DNA of 64,000 bases from positions 1 through 64,000 of the forward strand of contig JASJDM010000018.1 of NCBI GenBank assembly GCA_030065125.1, read 5' to 3'. Origin of the DNA: Lysobacterales bacterium. Its GTDB lineage: Bacteria; Pseudomonadota; Gammaproteobacteria; Xanthomonadales; SZUA-38. The position numbers and the translations under genes were made by a program. This document shows, in pieces, positions 41,415 to 52,100 of the stretch (position 1 is the stretch's first letter; each line of letters begins with the position of its first letter). Under the pieces are notes generated by a model. That model was not told where the DNA came from. It did not search any database and was given only the letters and a program-made list of their open reading frames with translations.

Positions 41415-42704
41415 CTACTCGACCTCGGTCAACCCAACCAGGCTGGCCACGGACCTTTGCGCAACCACACGGCCCGTAGAGTCCACAGAGTCCGAAACAG
41501 TGACCTCATCACATCGCTCCCCCTGGCACACCACGTGGAGTACGGCCGCCATGGGTTTCTCCCCTTCCCAGGCAATGCGAAGCGGTATCAGGTACCCGAT
41601 GCGCTCGGTGTCGGGGTCGTAATGCGCCTTTGCCATGGTCACGCCACTATTGCGCTGCCAGGCCTCAAACAGTCTCCCGTCCACATCGATGGCGGCCGCG
41701 GCGTTGGCAAAGTAAGTCACGAGATCCCCATCCGGTCGCTCCACGGCCGGTACACCCAGCAGAAGCAGATCCAGCTGAAAAGGCGGACCCGATCCGTCAG
41801 GCTCTCCCAGGACACCCAGTCGACCAGACAGGGCGAGTCTGACCGCCGACATGTCGATGGCTGCAATGTCTTCATCGTCCCATTCATCTACCCTGCACAG
41901 CGCCAGACTGGTTTCGGCAGCACAGGCACGGTCCCGAACGCTGCCGCTGGCGATGCTGCGCACGTCGGTTAACTGCAGTGACGCTTGAGCTGCAGGCTGT
42001 TCGACCAGCTCATCATCTTCCGCGGGTGTCGGCGCAGTGAGAAGCTCGCCCAACGGAGTTCTGGGTTTCTCGACCAAGCGCCGAGCCGGAATGTCATAGA
42101 AATGCAGGTAATCGTGATCAACCACCAACCGGCCCGCATCATCGGGCACTAATCGAAGAGCCATTTCGATCTGAGATTGGTTGCCCGTGTCAGCGTTGGT
42201 CAACAGGGCAGGCACGTAGACCGTTGCAAACTGTTCCACCCGCCAGATCTGCAGTGTGGGGCTCATGATGCTGTAATTTTCCTGAGCAACCCAGAATCGC
42301 CAGGTCTCCGGGCCATTTGAGAGCGTCAGTTCACCGCCAGAGTTGAACAGGGTTGCGGTGGGAATCAGTCCGCCACCGACAGGGAGCACGTCCATGACGG
42401 TTCCCTTAAGCTTGAGTCGAAATTTCAAAAGTTCCGCCGCAAGGTCTGGCTCGAAAACTCCGGTTGCTGCCGGTGCTACGCCGCTAACGTCAAGGGAAAT
42501 CGAACCGTAGATCTCATCTTCGGGAAGGTCGAACAGAAAGCGATCTCCCAGTGACTCCAATGCCACCACCGACGATTCCTGGTCCGGAAAGAACTTCCAC
42601 ACACTCTGTTTGTACGCGTCGTTCGCAGTGACTGGCTGGGTGACCAAGGCCCACCCCAGAAAAATGGCAAAAACGCCCAGATACCGCTTTATCAGAGTAT
42701 TCAT
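41415..42704 (-). CDS. hypothetical exported protein
   Basis: 429 aa. ATG 42704 gives a clean signal peptide (YLGVFAIFLGWALVTQPVTA). The mature protein is acidic, with beta-strand-like segments and no recognised domain; it has a few Cys (RDRACAAETSLALCRVDEWDDED; VCQGERCDEV) that could form disulfides in the periplasm. GC is lower than in neighbouring genes. It is divergent from the M64 peptidase gene across 40 bp, suggesting shared control. Not recognised. Confidence 0.72.
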   Translation of the reverse strand: MNTLIKRYLGVFAIFLGWALVTQPVTANDAYKQSVWKFFPDQESSVVALESLGDRFLFDLPEDEIYGSISLDVSGVAPAATGVFEPDLAAELLKFRLKLKGTVMDVLPVGGGLIPTATLFNSGGELTLSNGPETWRFWVAQENYSIMSPTLQIWRVEQFATVYVPALLTNADTGNQSQIEMALRLVPDDAGRLVVDHDYLHFYDIPARRLVEKPRTPLGELLTAPTPAEDDELVEQPAAQASLQLTDVRSIASGSVRDRACAAETSLALCRVDEWDDEDIAAIDMSAVRLALSGRLGVLGEPDGSGPPFQLDLLLLGVPAVERPDGDLVTYFANAAAAIDVDGRLFEAWQRNSGVTMAKAHYDPDTERIGYLIPLRIAWEGEKPMAAVLHVVCQGERCDEVTVSDSVDSTGRVVAQRSVASLVGLTEVE

Positions 42705-42744
42705 GCAGTTACTATAACGATCTGTCCTCATCTCAGGAATTGCC

Positions 42745-44130
42745 ATGGGTCATAAGATCTTTCTTCTCCTAATGATCGCCACCTCCGGCGCAGCCCACGC
42801 CACCGACACCCTCCGCCTGGATTACTTCCACTCCGGCAACGCGACCGAAGAGATGTTCAGCCTGGACGAACTGGTGATTGAACCGCTGCCCTGGCCGGGC
42901 AATCCGAAGCAGCCCATCGATGAACTGAAGCGTGGGAAGTATTTGTTCGAAGTGACCGGCGAATCCGGCGAACTGCTCTACTCCCGGGGCTTTTCCAGCA
43001 TCTACGGCGAGTGGGAAACCACCGGGGAGGCCCGGGAGATCAATCGCACTTTCCATGAGTCGGTACGATTCCCCAAACCCGAAGTGCCATTTGAGCTGAC
43101 CATCAAGAAGCGCAATGCGGCCAACGGATTTGATCCGGTTTGGTCGATCAAGCTGGACCCTGACGACTACGTGAATCACCGCGAATCCCTGCTGCACGCC
43201 GACCGGGTGATCCCCATCGAGGTCAACGGCGACCCCACCGAGAAGGTGGACCTGCTGCTGATCGGGGACGGTTACACCGAGGCGGAGATGGGCAAGTTCG
43301 AGGCCACGGCCCGGGAACTGACGAAAAAGTTTTTTGAGACCTCGCCGTTCGACCGTCGCCGCACCGACTTCAACGTCTGGGCCCTGGCGCCGCCGTCCCG
43401 GCAGTCCGGCATCTCACGGCCGTCCACCGGCACCTACCGCGACTCGCCCGTGGGCGCCCGCTACGACGCCTTCCGCTCCGAGCGATACGTTCTGACCTAC
43501 GACAACAAGGCCTTCCGCCGCATCGCTTCCTCGGCGCCTTATGACGCCGTGGAAATCCTGGTGAACAATGAGACCTACGGCGGCGGTGGCATCTACGGCC
43601 TGTACTCCACCGCGGCGGCCAACAGCGCCTGGGCAGCCTACCTGTTTATCCACGAGTTCGGCCACCACTTCGCCGGCCTGGCGGACGAGTACTACACCAG
43701 TTCGGTGGCCTACGAGTTCTCCGGTGAAATCACCGAACCCCACGAGCCCAATGTGACGGCATTGCTGGACCCGGACAACCTGAAATGGAACCACCGGGTG
43801 TCTGCCGACACCGCGCTGCCCACGCAATGGCCCAAGGAAAAATACGAAAAGCACGCTGTCGCTTACCAGGAAAAGCGCAAGAAGCTGCGTGCAGAAAACC
43901 GACCGGAATCCGAGATGAACGAGCTGTTCCAGCAAACCCAGGACTTCTCGGAGAAGCTGTTTGCCAGCCACCCCAACCACCGGGTTATCGGCGCCTTCGA
44001 AGGGGCCAATTACCAGGCCAAAGGCTATTACCGCTCAGCCATGAACTGCATCATGTTCACCCGCACCCGGGATTTCTGTGACGTCTGCGGGGCGGCTATC
44101 GAGCAGGTCATCGACTCATTGGTGCAATGA
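42745..44130 (+). CDS. exported M64-family metallopeptidase
   Basis: 461 aa. Signal peptide (IFLLLMIATSGAAHA). Zinc site HEFGHHFAGLADE at 303-315 matches the M64 (IgA peptidase-like) motif HExGH...LADE. An N-terminal beta domain (~20-160) precedes the catalytic part, and AMNCIMFTRTRDFCDVCGAAIE near the end resembles the conserved M64 C-terminal Cys motif. The target is unknown. The Gfo/Idh gene starts inside its stop (ATGA), so the two are coupled. Confidence 0.88.
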   Translation: MGHKIFLLLMIATSGAAHATDTLRLDYFHSGNATEEMFSLDELVIEPLPWPGNPKQPIDELKRGKYLFEVTGESGELLYSRGFSSIYGEWETTGEAREINRTFHESVRFPKPEVPFELTIKKRNAANGFDPVWSIKLDPDDYVNHRESLLHADRVIPIEVNGDPTEKVDLLLIGDGYTEAEMGKFEATARELTKKFFETSPFDRRRTDFNVWALAPPSRQSGISRPSTGTYRDSPVGARYDAFRSERYVLTYDNKAFRRIASSAPYDAVEILVNNETYGGGGIYGLYSTAAANSAWAAYLFIHEFGHHFAGLADEYYTSSVAYEFSGEITEPHEPNVTALLDPDNLKWNHRVSADTALPTQWPKEKYEKHAVAYQEKRKKLRAENRPESEMNELFQQTQDFSEKLFASHPNHRVIGAFEGANYQAKGYYRSAMNCIMFTRTRDFCDVCGAAIEQVIDSLVQ

Positions 44131-45233
44131 AGCACGCATTCCTCGGATTACTGCTTATGGTCAGTGCGTCATCGGCGGCCGCCGACAAACAAAGCGACCC
44201 GGTCCGATTGGCCGTGGTCGGACTCACCCACACTCACGTCCACTGGATCTTCGAAAGCGACAAGCGCGAAAGCTTCGAGATCGTGGGCATCGTGGAACCC
44301 AACCTGGACCTGGCCAGGCGCTACAGCCAGCAGCACGGCTTCGACATGGACCGGGTCTATCCCACCATGGACGCTTTGCTGGAATCGGTGGAACCCGAGG
44401 GCGTCACCGCCTTCGGCACCATCTTCGAACACCTGGAGGTGGTGCAAACCATGGCGCCAAGGGGAATCCACGTCATGGTGGAAAAACCCCTGGCGGTAAG
44501 CCTGGATCACGCCCGGCAGATGCAGGCGCTGGCGGAGCAGCACGGCATTCACCTGCTGACCAATTACGAGACGACCTGGTACCCAACCAACCATCGCACC
44601 CGTGAGGTGCTGCAGTCCGGTGACATCGGCCCCCTGCGCAAACTGATCGTGCGGGACGGCCACAAGGGTCCGGCAAAGCTGGGCATCAACAGCGAGTTTC
44701 TCGACTGGCTGCTGGACCCGGAGCAGAACGGCGCCGGCGCGCTGTTCGACTTCGGCTGCTACGGCGCCAACCTGGCCACCTGGCTGCAGGGCGGGCAGCG
44801 GCCGCTGAGCGTTACCGCGGTAACGCAGCAACTGCAGCCGGAAAACAATCCACGGGTGGACGACGAAGCCACCATCATCCTGACCTATCCAAACGCCCAG
44901 GCCATCATCCAGGCCTCCTGGAACTGGCCCATGGGGCGCAAGGACATGGAAGTTTACGGGCTGACCGGCGCCGCTTACGCCGACAACCGCCACGACTTTC
45001 GTGTCCGCATTGCTGAAGGCTACGATGGGTTCAAGGAAGAGTCGGAAAAGTTGCCCCAGCGTGAATCGCCATGGCACGACCCGTTTGTGATGTTTGGCGC
45101 GGTGATTCGTGGCGAAATCGAGCTGCCCCCCGACGACCTGTCCTCGCTGGAAAACAACATGGTGGTCATGGAAATTCTGGAGGCCGCCCGGCAAAGCGCT
45201 GCCAGCGGTCAGACTATTCAACTTATGCCGTGA
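44127..45233 (+). CDS. Gfo/Idh/MocA oxidoreductase with signal peptide
   Basis: 368 aa. The family's NAD(P)-binding and catalytic landmarks are seen: RLAVVGLTHTHVHWIFE (atypical, in place of GxGxxG), VMVEKPLAV, and GALFDFGCYGANLATWL. Before them is a short signal-like segment (MKHAFLGLLLMVSASSAAA). Exported members may be substrate-binding or act as NAD-dependent glycosidases with tightly bound cofactor, as in GH109; that is inference. Coupled to the M64 gene. The nucleotide-binding loop lacks the usual Gly pattern. Confidence 0.8.
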   Translation: MKHAFLGLLLMVSASSAAADKQSDPVRLAVVGLTHTHVHWIFESDKRESFEIVGIVEPNLDLARRYSQQHGFDMDRVYPTMDALLESVEPEGVTAFGTIFEHLEVVQTMAPRGIHVMVEKPLAVSLDHARQMQALAEQHGIHLLTNYETTWYPTNHRTREVLQSGDIGPLRKLIVRDGHKGPAKLGINSEFLDWLLDPEQNGAGALFDFGCYGANLATWLQGGQRPLSVTAVTQQLQPENNPRVDDEATIILTYPNAQAIIQASWNWPMGRKDMEVYGLTGAAYADNRHDFRVRIAEGYDGFKEESEKLPQRESPWHDPFVMFGAVIRGEIELPPDDLSSLENNMVVMEILEAARQSAASGQTIQLMP

Positions 45234-45366
45234 CCCGAGTTGCCCGTATGCGGCAAAATGACATGGTAAAAGCGGGTTTGGTCATGCGGTCCGGACCCGA
45301 CGGCATCATGGGTTGCACCTGCAGGCGCTCAGTCTCACAGTGACCCCGGAGAACACTGACCAATTC

Positions 45367-47319
45367 ATGTCTGACAACCCTGACCGTATCAACCGGTTCG
45401 CCGGGGAGTCCCTTGGCCGCCTGATCCCGCGACTGGAAGCACGCTTCGCCACCGAGGTGGACGAAGGGGAGTGGCAGGCCTACGTCCAGCGGATCAAGGT
45501 CCACTTCCCGCGGCTGTTCCGATGCCTGCACAGGATCTACGGTTCCGAGTACGACTTCTTCTACTACCTGGAGGACATACTGGCGACGGCCACGGAGATG
45601 TGGGTTGCGCGGCCGGCCGAGCTGAAGGCCCTGGACGTGATGCGGGAGGCCGACCCACACTGGTACCAATCCCACCGGATGATCGGCGCCATGTGTTACG
45701 TGGACCTGTTTGCCAGCGACCTCGCCGGCATCCGGGAAAAGATCCCTTACCTGACTGAGCTGGGCATCAGTTACCTGCACCTGATGCCTCTGTTCAAGTC
45801 GCCCGAAGGAGACAACGACGGCGGCTACGCAGTAAGCAGCTACCGCGAGGTGGATGCTGAGCTGGGAACCATGGAGGAGCTCGCGCTGCTGGCGTCGGAG
45901 CTGCGCAACCACGGCATCAGCCTGGTGCTGGATTTCGTGTTCAACCATACCGCTGACGAACACGAGTGGGCCGCCCGGGCCCTGGCCGGGGATCCGGACT
46001 ACCAGGAGTACTTTCGCATGTTCCCAGACCGGAAGATGCCGGATCAGTTTGAAACCACGGTCCGCTCCATTTTCCCTGACGAGCATCCCGGTTGTTTCAC
46101 CTATCGCAGCCGGATCAAGCAATGGGTGTGGACTTCTTTCCACAATTACCAGTGGGACCTCAATTACGAAAACCCCGCGGTGTTCAGCAGCATGGCAGCG
46201 GAAATGCTGTTCCTGGCCAACCAGGGGGTGGAGGTGCTGCGGCTGGACGCCGTGGCCTTCCTGTGGAAGCGACTGGGCACCTCCTGTGAGAACCTGCCCG
46301 AGGCCCACGTGCTGATCCAGGCCTTCAACGCCGTGTTCAAGATTGCCGCGCCGGCACTGGAGTTCAAATCTGAAGCCATCGTGCATCCCGACGAAGTGGC
46401 GCGCTACATCGATGAAGATGAATGCCCGCTGTCCTACAACCCCAACCTGATGGCGCTGTTGTGGGAAACCCTGGCGACCCGTGACGTTCGGCTGCTGCGG
46501 CATTCCATGGAATCCCGCTTTGCCCTGCCCACCGGCTGTGCCTGGATCAACTACATCCGCTGCCATGACGACATCGGCTGGGCTTTTTCGGATGAGGATG
46601 CTCATGCCGTGGATATCCATCCCGACAACCACCGACGGTTCCTGAACGACTTCTACACCGGCCGCTTCCCGGAGAGCTTCGCGCGGGGCGTACCGTTCCA
46701 GGAAAACCCGGTCACCGGGGACGCCAGGGTTTCAGGCACGACCGCGTCATTGAGCGGGCTGGAAAAGGCATTGCTGGAAAAGGATGAAGAAGCCGTGGAC
46801 CTGGCGGTGCGCCGCGTCCTGCTGCTGCACGGCGTAATCTACACCATTGGCGGCATCCCCATGCTGTACATCGGGGACGAACTGGGGATGCTGAACGACT
46901 ATGGTTATGCCGATTCGCCGGACAAGGAAGGGGACAGCCGCTGGGTGCACCGGCCGAAATTCGACTGGGACATGGCCGAGGATCGCACTGACAACGAGAC
47001 CATCTCGGGCCAGATCTACAGCGGTCTGCTCAAACTTGCCCAGACGCGCCGCCAGAACCTGGCTTTTACGCGCGCCGATACCGAGATCACGGATACCGGC
47101 AACAACCATGTTTTCGGATACTTCCGCCATCACGAAGGCCAGGGTGTGTTGGTGCTGGCCAATTTCAGCGAGCGCAGCCAGAGCGTCCCGGCGCGCCGTC
47201 TCCGGCTGCTGGGACTGCGCAAGACCCTGACCGATATCCTGGCCGGGAAAACCGTGGTTGCCACCCGGGAACTGGTGATGGAGCCGTACCAGCTGATGGT
47301 TCTGATGGGGATCCGATGA
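45367..47319 (+). CDS. amylosucrase-type GH13 glucosyltransferase
   Basis: 650 aa. GH13 subfamily 4. Amylosucrase makes alpha-1,4-glucan and fructose from sucrose. Landmarks: LGISYLHLMPLFKSPEGDNDGGYAV, the nucleophile Asp in VLRLDAVAFLWK, the acid/base Glu in FKSEAIV and the Asp of CHDDIGW; NYIRCHDDIGWAF is very like known amylosucrases. The large N-terminal helical domain (~1-90) and C-terminal beta domain are present. No signal peptide. ATG 45367 is preferred over an upstream TTG (45313); CGGAG lies rather far upstream. The remnant of a sugar kinase gene follows directly. Confidence 0.88.
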   Translation: MSDNPDRINRFAGESLGRLIPRLEARFATEVDEGEWQAYVQRIKVHFPRLFRCLHRIYGSEYDFFYYLEDILATATEMWVARPAELKALDVMREADPHWYQSHRMIGAMCYVDLFASDLAGIREKIPYLTELGISYLHLMPLFKSPEGDNDGGYAVSSYREVDAELGTMEELALLASELRNHGISLVLDFVFNHTADEHEWAARALAGDPDYQEYFRMFPDRKMPDQFETTVRSIFPDEHPGCFTYRSRIKQWVWTSFHNYQWDLNYENPAVFSSMAAEMLFLANQGVEVLRLDAVAFLWKRLGTSCENLPEAHVLIQAFNAVFKIAAPALEFKSEAIVHPDEVARYIDEDECPLSYNPNLMALLWETLATRDVRLLRHSMESRFALPTGCAWINYIRCHDDIGWAFSDEDAHAVDIHPDNHRRFLNDFYTGRFPESFARGVPFQENPVTGDARVSGTTASLSGLEKALLEKDEEAVDLAVRRVLLLHGVIYTIGGIPMLYIGDELGMLNDYGYADSPDKEGDSRWVHRPKFDWDMAEDRTDNETISGQIYSGLLKLAQTRRQNLAFTRADTEITDTGNNHVFGYFRHHEGQGVLVLANFSERSQSVPARRLRLLGLRKTLTDILAGKTVVATRELVMEPYQLMVLMGIR

Positions 47320-47372
47320 GAGCAGTTTGGATTGGCGAAGTCCTGTTCGACCAGTTCCCGGACGCCGAGTGA
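47316..47372 (+). pseudogene. 18-codon remnant of a PfkB-type fructokinase
   Basis: An ATG overlapping the amylosucrase stop (ATGA) opens a short frame reading MRAVWIGEVLFDQFPDAE, then TGA. The string IGEVLFDQFPD is the characteristic N-terminus of PfkB-family fructokinases (GEVLFDxFPDG). The rest of the gene is absent: only ~80 bp of unrelated sequence remain before tamA, and no kinase motif (DTxGAGD) is found in any frame there. Amylosucrase releases fructose, so a coupled fructokinase is expected; this looks like an internal deletion that left its first codons. Confidence 0.6.
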
Positions 47373-47453
47373 CGCTGGAACGTCCACTCGGGGCTGCCTG
47401 AACCTTTTGCTCGGCCCCTGATCCAACCAGAGCCTGAGTCCAGTGAGTCTGTT

Positions 47454-49178
47454 GTGAAGTCAGCGCTCGAAAACTGTTGCATTGGCATGGCGTTGCTTTG
47501 CTTTCTGGGTCTCGCCGACGCCCGGGTCAGCATCGAGGGTGTTGAAGGAGAACTGCGGACCAACGTGCTGGCTCACCTGTCCCTGGACGATGAAGCCTGT
47601 GATCTATCGGACCGTCGGCTGCGGCTGCTCACGCGAGAGGCGGTCAAGGAGACGCGGACGGCGCTGCAGGCGCTTGGATATTACCGGCCCTCCGTGGACA
47701 CCCAGCTCACCCGCGATGACACCTGCTGGCTGCTGACCCTCCGAATTTCCGCCGGGGAACCGGCGCGAATTGACGCCTTCGACGTCACGGTGGCGGGACA
47801 GGCCGCAGACGATGCAGCTTTTGTCGAGTTGATCGGCCAGTCCCCGCTGGCCCAGGGCGCCGCATTCCGGCATGACCACTACACCGCACTTAAGAGCGGG
47901 CTGCTGGAGGTGGCAGCACGTCGCGGCTACGCTGACGCGCGGCTGGCGCGGCACGAGGTCATGATCTCCACCGACGGCTCCCGGGCGGACGTGAATCTGC
48001 AGCTGGAGTCGGGTGTCCGATACCGATTCGGCGAGGTCGTGTTCGAGCAGGATGCTCTGGAGGATTCCCTGGTGCGGGGCTACCTGACCTTCAAGCCGGG
48101 AGATCACTACAACAGCCGTCGGCTGACCGAGCTCTACTCCGCGCTTGCGGCCAGTGGCTTTTTCGAGCGCATCCAGATCGAGCCGCAGCATGCCCGTCGT
48201 GCGGATGGCCAGATCCCGGTTCGCGTGGCCCTGACGCCGGGAAAACGCAAAATCTATACTGCCGGTGTCGGCTATTCCACCAATACAGGCCCCCGTTTCC
48301 GCGCGGGACACACCAATCGACGCCGAAATGCCAGGGGCCACCAGTGGGGGACGGACCTGCTCCTGTCCGACGTGGTGTCGGAGTTGACCGTCAATTTCCG
48401 TCGACCGATGCGGAATCCGCAGACGGACTGGCTCAGTTTCGACGCCGGCTACAAGTACGAGTCCACGGACACCAGCCGCAGCGACGCGGTGCAGGTCGGC
48501 GCCCGGCTGGTGGTGCGCCGCAGCAACGGCTGGCAGTACACCCGCTACGTTGACTTCCTGATGGAGGACTTCACGCTGGCTGACCAGGCCGACCGCAGCA
48601 CCCTGTTGATCCCCGGCGTATCCTGGCTGCGTTCTGAATCCGACAATCGCCTCCATCCCCAGCGGGGTTCTCGGTTGAAGCTGGAAGTCCAGGGCAGCGT
48701 GGATAAACTGGGTTCAGATGCCACTTTTCTTGCGGCGGAAGCCGGCGGCAAATGGATTTATCCGCTGCGGGCCGGAACCCGGGCCCTGCTGCGCGCCGAA
48801 GCCGGTTACATCGTTAATGACGACATCCGCGATTTGCCGCCATCAGTCCGGTTTTTTGCCGGCGGGGATGCCTCGGTGCGCGGCTACGCCTTCGAATCCA
48901 TCGGCACCAGCAACGATAACGGTGACGTCATTGGCGGTACCCGCAAACTGGTGCTGAGCGGTGAATTGGAACAGCAGCTGACCCCCCACTGGTCGGTGGC
49001 CGTGTTCGCCGACGCCGGGGACGCCTTCGACAGCAGCAGCCCGGACCTGAAAGTTGGCGCGGGCGCGGGCCTGCGGTGGCTGTCTCCGGTTGGACCCGTA
49101 CGGCTCGACCTGGCTCGGCCCCTGGACGGGGACGATCGCTCCCTGCGGATTCACCTGACATTCGGGCCCGACCTGTGA
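47454..49178 (+). CDS. tamA: TamA-like Omp85 outer membrane translocation subunit
   Basis: 574 aa from a GTG at 47454. Signal peptide (CIGMALLCFLGLADA); three POTRA-like domains (~25-250; TALQALGYYRPSV, VRYRFGEVVFEQD, SGFFERIQIEPQ); then a C-terminal Omp85 barrel with the conserved RFFAGGDASVRGYAFESIG loop and SPVGPVRLDLA. It works with TamB to place proteins or lipids in the outer membrane. Its stop overlaps the tamB GTG (GTGA). Confidence 0.93.
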   Translation: MKSALENCCIGMALLCFLGLADARVSIEGVEGELRTNVLAHLSLDDEACDLSDRRLRLLTREAVKETRTALQALGYYRPSVDTQLTRDDTCWLLTLRISAGEPARIDAFDVTVAGQAADDAAFVELIGQSPLAQGAAFRHDHYTALKSGLLEVAARRGYADARLARHEVMISTDGSRADVNLQLESGVRYRFGEVVFEQDALEDSLVRGYLTFKPGDHYNSRRLTELYSALAASGFFERIQIEPQHARRADGQIPVRVALTPGKRKIYTAGVGYSTNTGPRFRAGHTNRRRNARGHQWGTDLLLSDVVSELTVNFRRPMRNPQTDWLSFDAGYKYESTDTSRSDAVQVGARLVVRRSNGWQYTRYVDFLMEDFTLADQADRSTLLIPGVSWLRSESDNRLHPQRGSRLKLEVQGSVDKLGSDATFLAAEAGGKWIYPLRAGTRALLRAEAGYIVNDDIRDLPPSVRFFAGGDASVRGYAFESIGTSNDNGDVIGGTRKLVLSGELEQQLTPHWSVAVFADAGDAFDSSSPDLKVGAGAGLRWLSPVGPVRLDLARPLDGDDRSLRIHLTFGPDL

Positions 49179-52100
49179 CCCGACGCCGCCTGCTGACCTG
49201 GATTGCTGCCGGATTGATCGGCCTGGCCGCCTGCGCCGCGTTTTCTGCCTGGTGGGTCACGCACACCGAGGCGGGCACCCGCTGGTCGGCGGAGCGCCTG
49301 GCAACCTTTGCCGAGGGTCTGACGCTGACCGGGGTGCAGGGCCGGTGGTCAGACCAGGTCAACGTGGACACGATAGATCTGGATCGCGAGGATGCCGCGC
49401 TCCGGCTGAACGGTATTGAGCTGCGCATTCGGCTCGCCGCGCTGTTTCGCCGCCACCTTGCAATAGAGCTGCTCGAAATCGAACGGCTGGAATTTGTGCC
49501 GGGCGAAAACACCGACCCGGCGCCTTCGACGCCCCGGCAATGGTCGCCGCTGCCTCTGGCCATCTCGCTTGAACGTGCCTCTGTTGCAGAATTCCTGGGT
49601 CCTGACGGCACGCCAGTCAGCGAACTCTACACCGCGATGGAACTGAGCGGAGACACGCTGGCGGTGACGGCACTGCGCGGAACATCGCAGGGCGTGGACG
49701 TGGAGGTATCCGGCCGAGTGCTCCTGGACCAGGGGCCTGATATCCAGGCTGAGCTTGACTGGCAATTTGCTGACAGCGCCGCCAGCGGTTCTGCGACCGT
49801 TGCCGGACCGATTGATCAATTGGAGTTTCGGCACCAGCTGGAAACCCCGTTTCCGGTCACCAGCACCGGCGTGTTTCGGCAGGCTGACGGACCGCACATC
49901 GAACTGACCAGCCACGCCGACGCAATACCCTTTGAGGACCAGGACCAGTTGCGGCAGTTGGAAGATGTATCAGCATCGCTGATCGGCTGGATTGACCAGT
50001 ATGAGTTGACGGCCGAAGCGGGCCTGAATACGGCGGATCTTCCACCGGTATCCATTTCCATGCAGGGTCGGGGCGACAACATCGGGTTGCGGATCGAACG
50101 CCTGATCGCCTCGGCCAACGGGACCCGTGCGGTGACCTCGGGGTCAATTGGCTGGAACGATGGGATTCGTTGGCAGGGTAAATTGTCTGTCAACGGAATG
50201 AACGCGTCCTGGCTGCATCCGGACCTGTCAGGCACCGCTGCCGGTGAAGCCGGGTTTCACGGCGGCATGTCAAATGATGCTGTCACTTTCGGTGTTGACG
50301 ACCTGATGGTGTCCGGTGAGATCGCCCAGCGCCCATTCGAACTCACCGGCGGCTTCAGCCTGACCGATGGAGAGATCGTGCTCAACCGGGTCCTGCTGAC
50401 CAGCGCGGAGAACTCGGTGGAGGCCGGCGGCCGATTGGGTGCCAACTCCGCGCTGCGATTCTCTGCCCGACTCAATGACATGGCGGTGCTCGGTCCCCAA
50501 TGGGAAGGAGCCATCGCAGCTGACGGCCTGCTGGCCGGTGACGTGGTGCGGCCCCGGGTCGACCTGGAACTGTCTGCGCGGCAGCTGCGAATTCCCGGAC
50601 TGTCGGCTGACGCGGTTCAAGCCAGCGGGTCCGTATTCCCGGAAGGCGACCGCTCGCGCTTTTCGGTGGAGGCTGACCGGTTGGTGCTGGGTTCCACGCA
50701 GCTGTCGCGGATCGAATCGGAGCTTGCCGGAAGCCTGGCCTCCCACCAGGTCAACACCATCATGCAGGGGTATGGCGCCACCTGGACTGCTGAATTCCAG
50801 GGCGGATTCAGGGATGGAACCTGGCGGGGACAGCATCGGGCTGGCCTGCTGCGGTTTCCGGACCGGTCTGAGTGGCGGCTGCGCCAGCCGGCGGACATGG
50901 AGGTGACCGCCGCAACCATCATGTTGGCGCAGGCCTGTTACGCCGCTGGCAACAGCAGCGCCTGTTTGAGCGGCAGTGCCGGCGATGCCAACCTGGACCT
51001 GACCGGCGCGATCACCGACCTGCCCCTGCCGCTGTTGAACGCGCTGCTGCCCGCGGGGGCCAGGGCCGCAGGCCGCCTGGACGGCGAGTTCCGGGTGACC
51101 GGTACCGCGGCTGAACCGCTGCTGGATTTCGCTGCAGGCACCGGGCCGGTGCGCCTGGTCATTCCAACCGAGGACCCGGATGTACCGGTTGATACGTCCA
51201 TTGAATCCCTGGCGGTTCGCGGGCAGCTGGGTCGCGCCTCGCTCTCCTGGGAGCTGGATGCCGGCGCCGCCGGCGGCAGCTTCCTTCGCAGCAGCGGGCG
51301 GCTGAACGGGTTGAACAGCAAAGATCCCGTCGTCGACGCGAGGATCGAGGCCCAGGTGCCCGACACTTCCCCGCTGGTGCTGCTGACATCCGAGCTGTCG
51401 GACTGGCAGGGATTGCTGACTGCCGACCTGCGGGTCACCGGTGAGCTGCTGGCGCCGGAGACCCGGGGATCGGTCCGACTGCGGCAGGGCCGGGCGGAAA
51501 TTCGCCGGCTGGGCATCGCGCTCAGTGACATCGAGGCCGAGGTGACGCCACAAGCCGGCTACCAGCTGAACATCAACGCCAACGCCCGTTCCGGCGAGGG
51601 TTCGGTACGCCTGGACGGCCGGCTGGCGCTGGCCGACGGGCCGACCGTGGAGGGCACCTTGCGGGGACAGCAGTTCACCGCCGCCGACCTGCCGGGCGTT
51701 CGCCTGGAGGTCGCGCCGTCCATCAGTTTCAGCGGAAACGCCCAGAGGCTTGCGCTGAACGGCACCCTGGCAGCATCCCGCTTCGAGGTAGTGCTGAAGG
51801 ATCTGCCGGAACAGGCCATCAGCGTGTCCCCGGACGTCGTTGTGGCGGGCGAGCAGGACACCGTGACACCGACCCGGGGTCCCGAGGTTACCCTGGACCT
51901 CCTTGTGGAGCTGGGCGAAAACGTCCGATTCAGCGCGTTTGGCCTGGACACGAAGCTTGCGGGACAACTCCGGTTCAAGAGTGAACCCGGCAAAGCCGTG
52001 ACCGCACTGGGCACGGTGGACGTGGCAGAAGGCACGTACCGCGCCTACGGTCAGAAACTCGACATCGAGAACGGTCGCCTGACGTTTGCCGGTCCCCTGG

